From Pyrinomonadaceae bacterium (lineage in GTDB: Bacteria > Acidobacteriota > Blastocatellia > Pyrinomonadales > Pyrinomonadaceae), in the NCBI GenBank assembly GCA_028284415.1, contig JANQRU010000004.1, forward strand, positions 310,001 to 374,000: a DNA stretch of 64,000 bases, written 5' to 3'. This document shows positions 28,090 through 36,775 of the stretch, piece by piece (position 1 is the first letter of the stretch; the number at the start of each line of letters is the position of its first letter). Made by a program: the position numbers and the translations under genes. The notes below the pieces were generated by a model. It was given only the letters and a program-made list of their open reading frames with translations, made no database searches and was not told the origin of the DNA.

Positions 28090-28793
28090 GACCTTATTTC
28101 GTTTATTTTGTATCCTTTTATTAAGAGCCAAAACATTAATAATAGCTCTCCCCATCCTAAGTATGTGGCAGCATTTAATTCGTAAGCTGGAAAGAGGAAC
28201 TTGCTGAAATAATCTGCCAGATAAGCTATTCCAACGAGGATTAAAATGATTCCCAGAACTTTAGGAATGTAATCGGATTTTAAGATCAAAAAGCCAATAA
28301 GGGCGATATGAAGTCCAAAAAATATAAATCCGATAGCCCAACCGTCATTAAACACATTAATGGACATCAAAACTTGAGCAGACAATTGTTCTTGTTCAAA
28401 CGCATTTGAAAATTCAGCACTATTTACAAAACGCAAAGCACCAAAATAACCGATTAAGGCAATTGCAAAAATTGTCGAATAAACTAATCTGAACCAAGCC
28501 ATAAGCAAAGAGAGAGATTTGTTTACCGGTTTGAGAAAAACAAAAAGTCCCCAAGCCACGACAACATCACATATAATCACAATCAATAAACTGCAAATAC
28601 CGACGCGAAACAGCAATTCGTGATCTTTGATATTTTGGACAGTAGCAGCAAGATCTCCCGCGACAATAACCGGTGAAAAAACAAAATTAAATGCGAAAAT
28701 TGCAAAGACAGTCATAATCAGCAAGCCCAATCCTGCAGCTATTGCCGCCTGACTAATTGATATTTCCGTGACATTTTCTTCACCTGAGCTCAT
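28086..28793 (-). CDS. DUF4386 family membrane protein
   Basis: This 235-residue protein has six or so hydrophobic helices and the typical DUF4386 pattern: an early GLGLLIMTVFAIFAFNFVF segment, a conserved central NDGWAIGFIFFGLH, and a C-terminal LADYFSKFLFP / YLGWGELLLMFWLLIKG. The function of the family is unknown. It forms a small operon with a 59-residue membrane protein upstream (6-bp gap) and an unknown membrane protein downstream. Confidence 0.8.
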   Translation of the reverse strand: MSSGEENVTEISISQAAIAAGLGLLIMTVFAIFAFNFVFSPVIVAGDLAATVQNIKDHELLFRVGICSLLIVIICDVVVAWGLFVFLKPVNKSLSLLMAWFRLVYSTIFAIALIGYFGALRFVNSAEFSNAFEQEQLSAQVLMSINVFNDGWAIGFIFFGLHIALIGFLILKSDYIPKVLGIILILVGIAYLADYFSKFLFPAYELNAATYLGWGELLLMFWLLIKGYKINEIRS

Positions 28794-28799
28794 TATTTT

Positions 28800-28979
28800 T
28801 TAGCTGCTTCTTGAAATTATCGAAGTCATCATCAACCCAATTCCCAATCCAATAATGATGCAACCAACAAATGCCAACGCTGATGTTTGCAGGAAGAAAA
28901 AACCCGCCCCAATTCCGATCATCACTCCGCCGCCAATTGCCCAAGAACTTTTATCAACATTGCTCTCTGTTTTTTCCAT
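28800..28979 (-). CDS. Small membrane protein, 59 residues
   Basis: A short ORF from ATG at 28979 with CAGGAG 9 bp upstream encodes 59 residues. After a charged start (MEKTESNVDKSSW) come two hydrophobic, Gly-rich helices (about 14-35 and 37-52). It precedes the DUF4386 gene by 6 bp, and the ribosome-binding site and spacing argue it is a real first gene of that operon. No family is recognised. Confidence 0.6.
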   Translation of the reverse strand: MEKTESNVDKSSWAIGGGVMIGIGAGFFFLQTSALAFVGCIIIGLGIGLMMTSIISRSS

Positions 28980-29023
28980 TTAATTTATCTCCTGTATTTT
29001 CAAACGCCCCAGCTATTTTGTAT

Positions 29024-31726
29024 TTAACCTTTCCACTCATTTATTTTTTCTTTTGGGATTTTTTCAATTTGCACCGCTGTAACTTTGTATTCTGGAGCTT
29101 GAACAAAACGGTCACGGCGAAAGCTCGTAAGGCGATTTAGGAAAACCTTCGGGTCGTGAAAAGTAGCGAATAATTCGCCTGATTTAACATTATTTTTGAT
29201 CCTCACGGGCATTTTAATTTCACCGTACTTACTTTTAACTTTGATTATCTCTTTATTGGAAATCTTTAAGCATTCTGCATCACGCGTAGAAATGTATAAA
29301 AAGTCAGTTGGCAAAAGTTCTTTATTTTTCGTTCGTCCGGTCATTGTCCCGGCATTGAACTGATACAAGGCTCTGCCTGTGTTGAGTAAAAAAGGAAATT
29401 CCTTGTTCGTAGTTTCTTTCGTGGGGATATATTTTATAGGGCGAAGTGCGGCTGTTTTTTTGTTGCTGAACTTTTCATCGTGTAAAACTTGAGTTCCGGG
29501 ATGATTTTCATCTGGACAATCCCATTGCAAACCACCTTTTTCAATGCGTTCGTAAGTTATGCCATAACTTCCTCTCCAAAGCGTACGAATTTCATCCCAA
29601 ATCTCTTCGGCTGAATTAAAATTAAAGTATTCGCCTTTATCCATTGCCTTTGCCAACCCACAAATTATTTCCCAGTCCGATTTGGATTTTCCTAAAGGCT
29701 CAATCGCTTTTCTGACACGCGAAACTCTCCTTTCGCCATTCATAAAAGTTCCATCTTTTTCAAAGCTGGAGGCTGCGGGAAGAAAAACATGGGCGAATTT
29801 TTTTGCCGTTTCGTTCAGGAACATGTCCTGGACAATAAGAAGTTCCAAATTTTCAAAAGACTTTTCTGTTTCATTAGCATTGGCGAGCGTTAAAAATACA
29901 TCATAACCAATTGACCAAAGAGCTTTGACATTGCCTTTTTTCGCTTCATCAAACATCTGCATAAGATGCAATCCCTTATTTGTCGGTATCTTTGCTCCCC
30001 AGATTTTTTCAAAATGTTCGCGTCCCTCTTCAATCGGAATACTTCCTGTTAAAACACCAACATCACAACCCATATGTCCTGCTCCCTGGACATTATTTTG
30101 TCCACGAAGTGGATTTACTCCCGCCCCACGTTTCCCTAAATTTCCCGTAATCAAAGCGAGGTTTATCAGATTCATAACTCCTTCCGTGCCTTGTATGTGC
30201 TCAGTCATACCGAGTCCATGAACACACATTGAAGGTTTTTCCCCAGCATAAATTCTCGCGGCTTGGCGAATTAAGTGAGCTTCAACATTACAGATTTCCG
30301 CAACCTTTTCCGGCGAATAATCATTAATGAATTTGCTAAATTTATCAAATTTTTCGACCCTTTCTTCGATAAACTCACTGTCAAATAAATTTTCTTCAAT
30401 TATGGTGTAAGCGATTGCATTTAGTAGGGCGATATTTGTACCGAGTTTGAGCTGCAAATGAACATCTGCATACTTTGTTAATTCAATTTTTCGCGGGTCT
30501 ATAACAATTAGTTTTGTTTTATTATTCAGAACAGCCTGTTTGATACGAGAGCCGAGAACCGGATGATTTTCCGTCGGATTTGCCCCGCAAACCATAATCG
30601 TTCTAGCCATTTCTATGTCTTCAAAAGAATTGGTCGCCGCCCCCGCTCCGAGCATTATTTTCAAAGCCGCCGCTGAAGGTGTGTGACAAACTCTTGCACA
30701 ATTATCGACATTATTAGTGCCTAAAACTACGCGGGCAAACTTCTGAGCAAGATGATTTTCTTCATTTGCTGCTCTTGCTGAACCCAAAACAGCGGTACTA
30801 TCTGCTCCATATTTTTCTTTAATACTTGTTAGTTTTTCTGCCGTGAATTTGAAAACTTCGTCCCAACTAACTTTTTTCCATTCACCATTTTGTCGAATCA
30901 AAGGCTCAGTTATTCTGTCTTCAGAATGAACAAAATCATAAGCGTAGGCTCCCTTGACGCAGAGATGCCCGTGATTAACAGGAGATTCCTGCACGGGTTT
31001 TATCTGTACAAGTTTTTCTTCCCGCACACCGGCATTTATTTCACAACCTGTTCCACAATAAGGACAGACGGTTTTTGTCCAGTCGGTCGGAACACCTCTT
31101 TCCAAAATTGATTTATCTTCCAAAGCACCTGTCGGACAAGTGTCAACGCAGGCACCACAACTAACACAATTGCTATCTCTCAAACTTGTTCCGGAATCAA
31201 CGACAATCTGTGTTTCTCGTCCCCTTCCGAAAATCTGCCAAACAAACTGTCCCTCAACCTCCTCGCATATCCGCACGCAACGAAAACAATCAATGCAACG
31301 CGACATATCAACTTGTATATAAGGATGCGTTGAATCAATTTTGTTGCCATTTGTCTTAGATGAAAAATCTTTACTGGTGAGTCCGTATTTTCGGGCAAGT
31401 TTATGAAAATGCTTCTCAGGAAACTTCTTAAAAGCATCAACCGGATATTTTCGGGCAAGCATACGCAGATTCATACGTCTGGCGTCTTCGAGTTCCGCCG
31501 TATGAGTTTCGATTTTCATTCCATCGGACAAATTATTTTCGCAGGCTACCAATGGCTCGGCTAATCCTTTAATTTCAACCAAACAAAGTCGGCAAGCACC
31601 ACACGGTTTTAGGCGTTTGTCATTACAAAGTGTCGGTACGTTGAATCCTACTTTTCGTAATGCTTTTAAAATTGAAGTTCTCTCATCAAAATCATAGTCT
31701 TTTCCGTTAATCTTAACTTCCGGCAT
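29024..31726 (-). CDS. fdhA: Formate dehydrogenase alpha subunit with NuoG-like N terminus
   Basis: This 900-residue molybdenum/tungsten bis-MGD enzyme has an N-terminal [2Fe-2S] ferredoxin domain (C34, C42, C45, C48). Two [4Fe-4S] clusters follow in CIDCFRCVRIC and CVSCGACVDTC. The Mo domain begins at CPYCGTGC, and the active-site region is DNCARVCHTPS near residue 343, with cysteine (no UGA) as the metal ligand. The C-terminal molybdopterin-binding domain ends near 895. It oxidises formate, or runs in reverse to reduce CO2. No diaphorase (FdsB/FdsG) or electron-acceptor subunit is encoded next to it, so its partner is unknown. Upstream on the same strand are a 118-residue protein and ppsA. 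Confidence 0.9.
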   Translation of the reverse strand: MPEVKINGKDYDFDERTSILKALRKVGFNVPTLCNDKRLKPCGACRLCLVEIKGLAEPLVACENNLSDGMKIETHTAELEDARRMNLRMLARKYPVDAFKKFPEKHFHKLARKYGLTSKDFSSKTNGNKIDSTHPYIQVDMSRCIDCFRCVRICEEVEGQFVWQIFGRGRETQIVVDSGTSLRDSNCVSCGACVDTCPTGALEDKSILERGVPTDWTKTVCPYCGTGCEINAGVREEKLVQIKPVQESPVNHGHLCVKGAYAYDFVHSEDRITEPLIRQNGEWKKVSWDEVFKFTAEKLTSIKEKYGADSTAVLGSARAANEENHLAQKFARVVLGTNNVDNCARVCHTPSAAALKIMLGAGAATNSFEDIEMARTIMVCGANPTENHPVLGSRIKQAVLNNKTKLIVIDPRKIELTKYADVHLQLKLGTNIALLNAIAYTIIEENLFDSEFIEERVEKFDKFSKFINDYSPEKVAEICNVEAHLIRQAARIYAGEKPSMCVHGLGMTEHIQGTEGVMNLINLALITGNLGKRGAGVNPLRGQNNVQGAGHMGCDVGVLTGSIPIEEGREHFEKIWGAKIPTNKGLHLMQMFDEAKKGNVKALWSIGYDVFLTLANANETEKSFENLELLIVQDMFLNETAKKFAHVFLPAASSFEKDGTFMNGERRVSRVRKAIEPLGKSKSDWEIICGLAKAMDKGEYFNFNSAEEIWDEIRTLWRGSYGITYERIEKGGLQWDCPDENHPGTQVLHDEKFSNKKTAALRPIKYIPTKETTNKEFPFLLNTGRALYQFNAGTMTGRTKNKELLPTDFLYISTRDAECLKISNKEIIKVKSKYGEIKMPVRIKNNVKSGELFATFHDPKVFLNRLTSFRRDRFVQAPEYKVTAVQIEKIPKEKINEWKG

Positions 31727-31832
31727 AATTAGTTTTTACCTTTACTGATGTTTTATTTTTATGGTTTACAAAAAAACTTTCTTAAGCTGAAACTGCTGAA
31801 TAAATTCACCGAATCCTTCACAATTCAACCAC

Positions 31833-32189
31833 TTAATTCTCAAAGCGTAAAAAGGTTGTGTTTCCTTCTTCATCTTTTATTTCTAAACCATCATCAATGC
31901 CTCCGTTACTCAAGATGATGTTGGCTGATTGTGCCCCCCTAACAACATGTGTCATTGTTCGTGAGTCGGGTGCTCCACTTTTACCAAGCATAATTTCAAT
32001 CGTCGGTGCAGTTGCGTTATGATCATCAACATCAATACCTGCAAGCGGTAAACCATCTTCAAGCCAATAATCCCTCATCTCGCCCGGTTCACCTTCAAAA
32101 ACCCCAAGACGAGTTGGACGAAATCGGTTTTTCTCGCTGAACAGTTTCATAAATTCATTCCAATTGCTTCTTTTTACTTCAGTATTCAT
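31833..32189 (-). CDS. Conserved hypothetical protein, 118 residues
   Basis: A small cytoplasmic protein with no signal or membrane segment; it may belong to the DUF5335 type, but I am not sure. Visible features are a polar N terminus and a beta-rich core containing LPLAGIDVDDH and PTIEIMLGKSG. It starts 22 bp after the ppsA stop and ends 106 bp before the formate dehydrogenase start, so it likely shares the ppsA transcript. AGGAG precedes its ATG. A role linked to PEP synthase or formate dehydrogenase would be a guess. Confidence 0.65.
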   Translation of the reverse strand: MNTEVKRSNWNEFMKLFSEKNRFRPTRLGVFEGEPGEMRDYWLEDGLPLAGIDVDDHNATAPTIEIMLGKSGAPDSRTMTHVVRGAQSANIILSNGGIDDGLEIKDEEGNTTFLRFEN

Positions 32190-32211
32190 TTTTTCTCCTC
32201 AATGTCATTTT

Positions 32212-34644
32212 TCAAACAGTTTGCACAGATTTTTTTTGTTTCTCAGACTCAGCGTCAGCAATGACAAATGTGGTATTTATTGCTGAATCAGGGGTTAAAG
32301 AAATTGAATCAATTCCCTGATTAACAAGCCATGCGGCAAAATTCGGTTTATCCGAAGGTGCTTGTCCACAAATCCCAATTGGCTTCCCAGCTTCTTTGGC
32401 GGCTTTGATTGCGGCGGAAATCATATCTTTTACTGCCATATCTTCTTCATCAAAAGATTCGGCAATTGCTTGTGAATCACGATCAATTCCTAAAACAAGT
32501 TGTGTTAGATCGTTTGAACCAATTGAATAGCCATCAAAAACCTCTAAGAAATCTTTTGCTCTGATAATATTAGATGGCAATTCACACATGCCGTATATCT
32601 CCAAACCATTTTCCCCTTGAGATAAACCATTTTTTGCCATTTCATCTAAAACTTTTCGAGCTTCTTTTATCGTTCGGCAAAATGGGATCATCACCTTAAC
32701 ATTGGCAAATCCCATCTCATCACGCACACGTTTTAATGCTTCACATTCAAGAGCAAAGCCCTCACGATAGCGTTCATTTGTATAACGGGAAGCACCGCGA
32801 AATCCAAGCATTGGATTCTCTTCATGCAATTCAAACTCATCGCCGCCCAGAAGCCTTGCATACTCATTTGTTTTGAAATCACTTGTGCGGACAATAACGG
32901 GTTTTGGATAAAATACAGATGCTATTTTCCCAATTGCCTCGGCTAGTGTGTGAACAAAGAATTCTTTCGGATCAGTTTCGCCTAACCTCGAAAGCTTTTT
33001 CTCAATCGCATATTTTTCCTGTCCGTTTCTAAGTTCGGAAAGTCTGGCGATAGCCATCGGGTGAATGCCTATGTGATTGATAATAAATTCGATTCGGGCT
33101 AAACCAACTCCGTCGTTTGGTAGATTTGCAAGCGAAAAAACATTTTCAGGATTAGCAACATTAAACATCACTTTGGTTTTGGTTTCCGGCAAATTAGAAA
33201 AATCAGTTTTCTCGACTGTAAAATCGAGTTTTCCCTGATAGACGCGTCCCGTAGAACCCTCTGCACAAGAGACAGTTACCTCATCTCCATCTAACAATAA
33301 TGCTGTTGCATTCCCGCAACCGACAATACATGGTAAACCCAATTCGCGTGATACGATCGCTGCATGAGCCGTTCGTCCTCCCTGATCCGTGACAATCGCC
33401 GCGACACGTTTCATTACCGGCTCCCAATCCGGATTTGTATGGGTCGCAACTAAAATATCCCCCTCTTCTACTTTTGAAAGATCATATATATTGAAAACTT
33501 TGCGGATTCGCCCCGTGGCGACTTTATCTCCGATGGCTTGCCCCGTAATGAGTGGCTTTGGAGGAGTTTCTTTCAATTTGTAACTTTGACTGAAAGTTTC
33601 TTTTTTACGCATTGAGTGAACGGTTTCAGGACGGGCTTGAACGATAAATAATTCTCCAGTCACACCATCTTTTGCCCATTCGATATCCATCGGCTGATGT
33701 TTCCCTGCGAGCTCTGAATAATGCTCTTCAATCAAACAAGCCCATTCAGCAAGTTTTAATACTTCTTCGTCATTTAATGAGTATTTTTGCCTTTCGGATA
33801 AAGCGACTGTTTGGCTTTTTGTCATCTTTGTCCCACCAGCATAAACAAGACGAACTTCCTTCGTACCCAAAGTCCGATTGATAATTGCATTGTGCCCTTT
33901 GAGTAAGGTTGGCTTGAAAACTGTCCACTCATCGGGAATAACGATACCCTGTACAACCGTTTCACCTAATCCATAAGAACTTGTCACACCAACAACGTCC
34001 CGAAAACCACTTTCAGTATCGAGCGTAAAAATCACTCCAGCTGAAGCTAAATCAGACCTCACCATCGGTTGAACTCCCACGGATAAAGCCACTTTCAAAT
34101 GGTCAAACCCCATCTTTTCACGGTAACTGATCGCACGGTCTGTAAAGAGTGATGCAAAACATTTATGAATCGCCTCCAAGAGTGATTTTCCCCCACGGAC
34201 ATTCAAAAAAGTTTCTGCTGCTCCCGCAAAAGATGCTTCGGGTAAGTCTTCGGCTGTTGCTGAAGAACGTACGGCAAGTTCCACCTTGTGTCCGGCTCTG
34301 AGAAACAGTTTTTCATAAGCTTCTAGAAAAACCTGCTTTAGGTCTTTAGGCAAAGGAGTTTCCAAAATGGCTTGTCGAGCATCGTTCCCTCTTTCTTGCA
34401 AATTTCGTGTGTCATTTACATCTAGATCAGACATTATATCTTTCAGTTTTTCTTCAAGTCCGCCTTCTTCCAAAAAACGCCAAAAGGCATCAGCCGTTGT
34501 TGTAAAACCGTCCAGAACATTTACACCTTTCGGTTTGAGAGAATTGTAAAGTTCCCCCAAAGAGGCGTTTTTACCACCCACTTTTGGTAAATCTTTTAAT
34601 GTAATTTCTGAAAAATTTAACGTGTAAACTGTATCGCTTGCCAT
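32212..34644 (-). CDS. ppsA: Phosphoenolpyruvate synthase
   Basis: This 810-residue protein has an N-terminal PPDK/PEP-utilising ATP-binding domain (about 15-345), a swivelling domain with the phosphohistidine in GGRTAHAAIVS near residue 425, and a C-terminal TIM-barrel with the PEP-binding site and the active-site cysteine in GICGQAPSD near 770. It converts pyruvate and ATP to PEP, AMP and phosphate, the entry step of gluconeogenesis. It has a sigma-54 promoter match 52 bp upstream and follows the same regulatory logic as acs. Confidence 0.95.
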   Translation of the reverse strand: MASDTVYTLNFSEITLKDLPKVGGKNASLGELYNSLKPKGVNVLDGFTTTADAFWRFLEEGGLEEKLKDIMSDLDVNDTRNLQERGNDARQAILETPLPKDLKQVFLEAYEKLFLRAGHKVELAVRSSATAEDLPEASFAGAAETFLNVRGGKSLLEAIHKCFASLFTDRAISYREKMGFDHLKVALSVGVQPMVRSDLASAGVIFTLDTESGFRDVVGVTSSYGLGETVVQGIVIPDEWTVFKPTLLKGHNAIINRTLGTKEVRLVYAGGTKMTKSQTVALSERQKYSLNDEEVLKLAEWACLIEEHYSELAGKHQPMDIEWAKDGVTGELFIVQARPETVHSMRKKETFSQSYKLKETPPKPLITGQAIGDKVATGRIRKVFNIYDLSKVEEGDILVATHTNPDWEPVMKRVAAIVTDQGGRTAHAAIVSRELGLPCIVGCGNATALLLDGDEVTVSCAEGSTGRVYQGKLDFTVEKTDFSNLPETKTKVMFNVANPENVFSLANLPNDGVGLARIEFIINHIGIHPMAIARLSELRNGQEKYAIEKKLSRLGETDPKEFFVHTLAEAIGKIASVFYPKPVIVRTSDFKTNEYARLLGGDEFELHEENPMLGFRGASRYTNERYREGFALECEALKRVRDEMGFANVKVMIPFCRTIKEARKVLDEMAKNGLSQGENGLEIYGMCELPSNIIRAKDFLEVFDGYSIGSNDLTQLVLGIDRDSQAIAESFDEEDMAVKDMISAAIKAAKEAGKPIGICGQAPSDKPNFAAWLVNQGIDSISLTPDSAINTTFVIADAESEKQKKSVQTV

Positions 34645-34695
34645 TGTTTTACTCCTTTCTCCATCTCATAAAATTTTATTAGCTATTATGAAGGT

Positions 34696-34709
34696 GCAAA
34701 ACTTGTGCC
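34696..34709 (-). promoter_or_regulatory. Sigma-54 promoter of ppsA
   Basis: On the minus strand the element reads AAGGCACAAGTTTTGCAC, with GG at 34709-34708 and GC at 34697-34696 and TTGCA at -12. Only the first base of TGGCAC differs. The start of transcription would be near 34684, about 40 bp before the ATG. The rest of 34645-34931 is AT-rich with nothing else convincing. Confidence 0.72.
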
Positions 34710-34931
34710 TTGAAAGGAAATTTCACAAAAGACTCATTCTATTAAGGATATGTTTATTGTGTTGAAATTAGGCGTGGCATACCTATGGAAATTTTCACAC
34801 TTTTTTGCGAAAGATTTCACAGTAGAATAATCTTTTTTATGTAGGCGAATTAAAGAATTTATTTGGAAAAGAATTCTGCTACCGCGTTGAAGTTTTCTAC
34901 ATTTTATGGAAATAAAGAACGTTGAATATAT

Positions 34932-36719
34932 TTACTTATCAAAGCTCCAAAAAACAGGAATTAAAAAGGTCGCAGTGAGCCAAAAGATTATGTTTAGAGG
35001 TGTGCCAACCTTTAGAAAGTCTGCAAATTTATACTGACCGGGACCGTAAATAAGCGTGTTGGTTTGATAACCGACAGGTGTCATAAAGCTTGCTGATGCA
35101 GCAAACATAACAGCCACCAAAAAAGGTCTCGGACTAACGCCAAGTGAATTTGCGGTGGCAATCGCAATCGGTGCTAGCAATGCCCCTGTTGCATTGTTTG
35201 ACATAACCTCTGTCAAAACCGAGGTCATTAAATAAAACACTGACACAAGAGCGACTAGTCCAAGCCAAGCTTCAACATTTGAAAAAACAGACTTGGAGAT
35301 CAATTCGGCACCACCCGTTTTTTCCAAAGCCACACCAAGAGTTAAAATACCCGCCAGCAAGAAAATAATACGCCATTCGATTGCTTGATAAGCCTCTTCC
35401 ATTGTCAGACTTCCGACTAAAATTAACAAAACAGCACCGATCACAGCACTTGCCACAATAGGCAATATATTAAAAGTAGCCACTAGAATTACGCCTAAAA
35501 CAATTAAAAGTGCGGGAATTAATTTTGATTTACGGTAGCGGGGTTGTTCAATTTCAGAAATGACGACAAAAGCCTGATTTTTACGAAGTTGGTTATAACG
35601 GGTGGTGCGAACTTCTAAAAGCAAAGCATCGCCTGCATCTAGTTTTGTATCCGAAATTTTTTCGATCAGAAGTCTGCCGCGATGTCTTAGAGCAAGAACT
35701 GTCGCCCCAAATCTTTCTCGAAAACTTAATTGTTGAAGTGATTTACCAACAAATTCCGTATTCGGGGCAATCACGACCTCTACTAACTTCATCTCATCAG
35801 TATCAAAATCTGAATCCCGCCATTTATACTGAGGCTTGAACATTACCCCCTCTTGTTCTTGGATTTTATTTAGCTTCTCCAAATCGCACCTGACACGCAA
35901 AACATCTCCGGCTTTCAAAACAAAATCAGGCGATGGAACAGCCTTAAAATCTTCTCCCCTTTGAATTTCAATAATCGTGATATCTATATCTTTAACCAGC
36001 GGTGCATCTTTGATAGTTTTGCCGGCTGATTTGGAATCTTCGAGTAGAACAATTTCCGTTATATATTCCCGCAGACGAAAAGTGCTGATCAAACCACCTT
36101 CTGACCTTCGATCCGGAATAAGCCGAATTCCGATCGTCAACATATAGGTTGTACCTATCGCAAACATTATTAATCCCAAAGGTGCAAACTCAAACATTGA
36201 AAAGGCTGGTTGTTTGAGATCCACCGCAATAGAGCTAACTAGAATATTTGTTGATGAACCAAGTAGAGTACAAACCCCACCAAACATCGAAGCAAATGAC
36301 AGCGGCATCAAAAGCTTTGAGGGACTTGCGTGAATATCATTTGCAACACCAAGTAATATTGGAATAAAGATAGCAACAACGGGCGTATTATTTATAAATG
36401 CTGAGAAAAATCCGACCGCGATCATCACTGTTACAAGTCCAAACCAGTAATTTTTCTTGAATACATCGGAAGTAATTTTGCCGAGGTAATTAACCGCACC
36501 AGTTTTGAATAAAGCTGCACTAATTACGAACATTGCTGCGACAGTGACAGTCGCTTGATTACTAAAACCTGAGATTGCTTCAGTTGGAGTAATGATTCCG
36601 AGCGTGAGTAAAGTCGCCATTACCGTTATAGCTACTAAATCGACAGAGAGTTTCTCCGTTGCAAATAATACGACCGCACAGAGAATAACTATGAAGACTA
36701 GAACTATTGAAAGAGTCAT
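34932..36719 (-). CDS. SLC13-type permease with RCK_C domains, paralog A
   Basis: This 595-residue protein has two membrane halves flanking two RCK_C-like modules (about 217-285 and 313-380). The paired signature loops [15 protein letters not shown] and [15 protein letters not shown] are those of the SLC13/ArsB-NhaD ion-transporter superfamily. The C terminus is rich in Thr/Tyr ([16 protein letters not shown]). It and the next gene are recent duplicates, being close in sequence throughout. The substrate is likely a dicarboxylate, sulfate or other anion with Na+. Gluconeogenic growth on organic acids would fit the neighbourhood but is not proven. Confidence 0.88.
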   Translation of the reverse strand: MTLSIVLVFIVILCAVVLFATEKLSVDLVAITVMATLLTLGIITPTEAISGFSNQATVTVAAMFVISAALFKTGAVNYLGKITSDVFKKNYWFGLVTVMIAVGFFSAFINNTPVVAIFIPILLGVANDIHASPSKLLMPLSFASMFGGVCTLLGSSTNILVSSIAVDLKQPAFSMFEFAPLGLIMFAIGTTYMLTIGIRLIPDRRSEGGLISTFRLREYITEIVLLEDSKSAGKTIKDAPLVKDIDITIIEIQRGEDFKAVPSPDFVLKAGDVLRVRCDLEKLNKIQEQEGVMFKPQYKWRDSDFDTDEMKLVEVVIAPNTEFVGKSLQQLSFRERFGATVLALRHRGRLLIEKISDTKLDAGDALLLEVRTTRYNQLRKNQAFVVISEIEQPRYRKSKLIPALLIVLGVILVATFNILPIVASAVIGAVLLILVGSLTMEEAYQAIEWRIIFLLAGILTLGVALEKTGGAELISKSVFSNVEAWLGLVALVSVFYLMTSVLTEVMSNNATGALLAPIAIATANSLGVSPRPFLVAVMFAASASFMTPVGYQTNTLIYGPGQYKFADFLKVGTPLNIIFWLTATFLIPVFWSFDK

Positions 36720-36775
36720 AAGTAATAAAAGGCTTTAGCTAAGTTTTAAGTGATATTCGCTTGAACTAGATTTTA

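Noticed and set aside
30670..30710. Selenocysteine in formate dehydrogenase
   Set aside because: The active-site codon gives cysteine in DNCARVCH and no in-frame UGA interrupts the gene.
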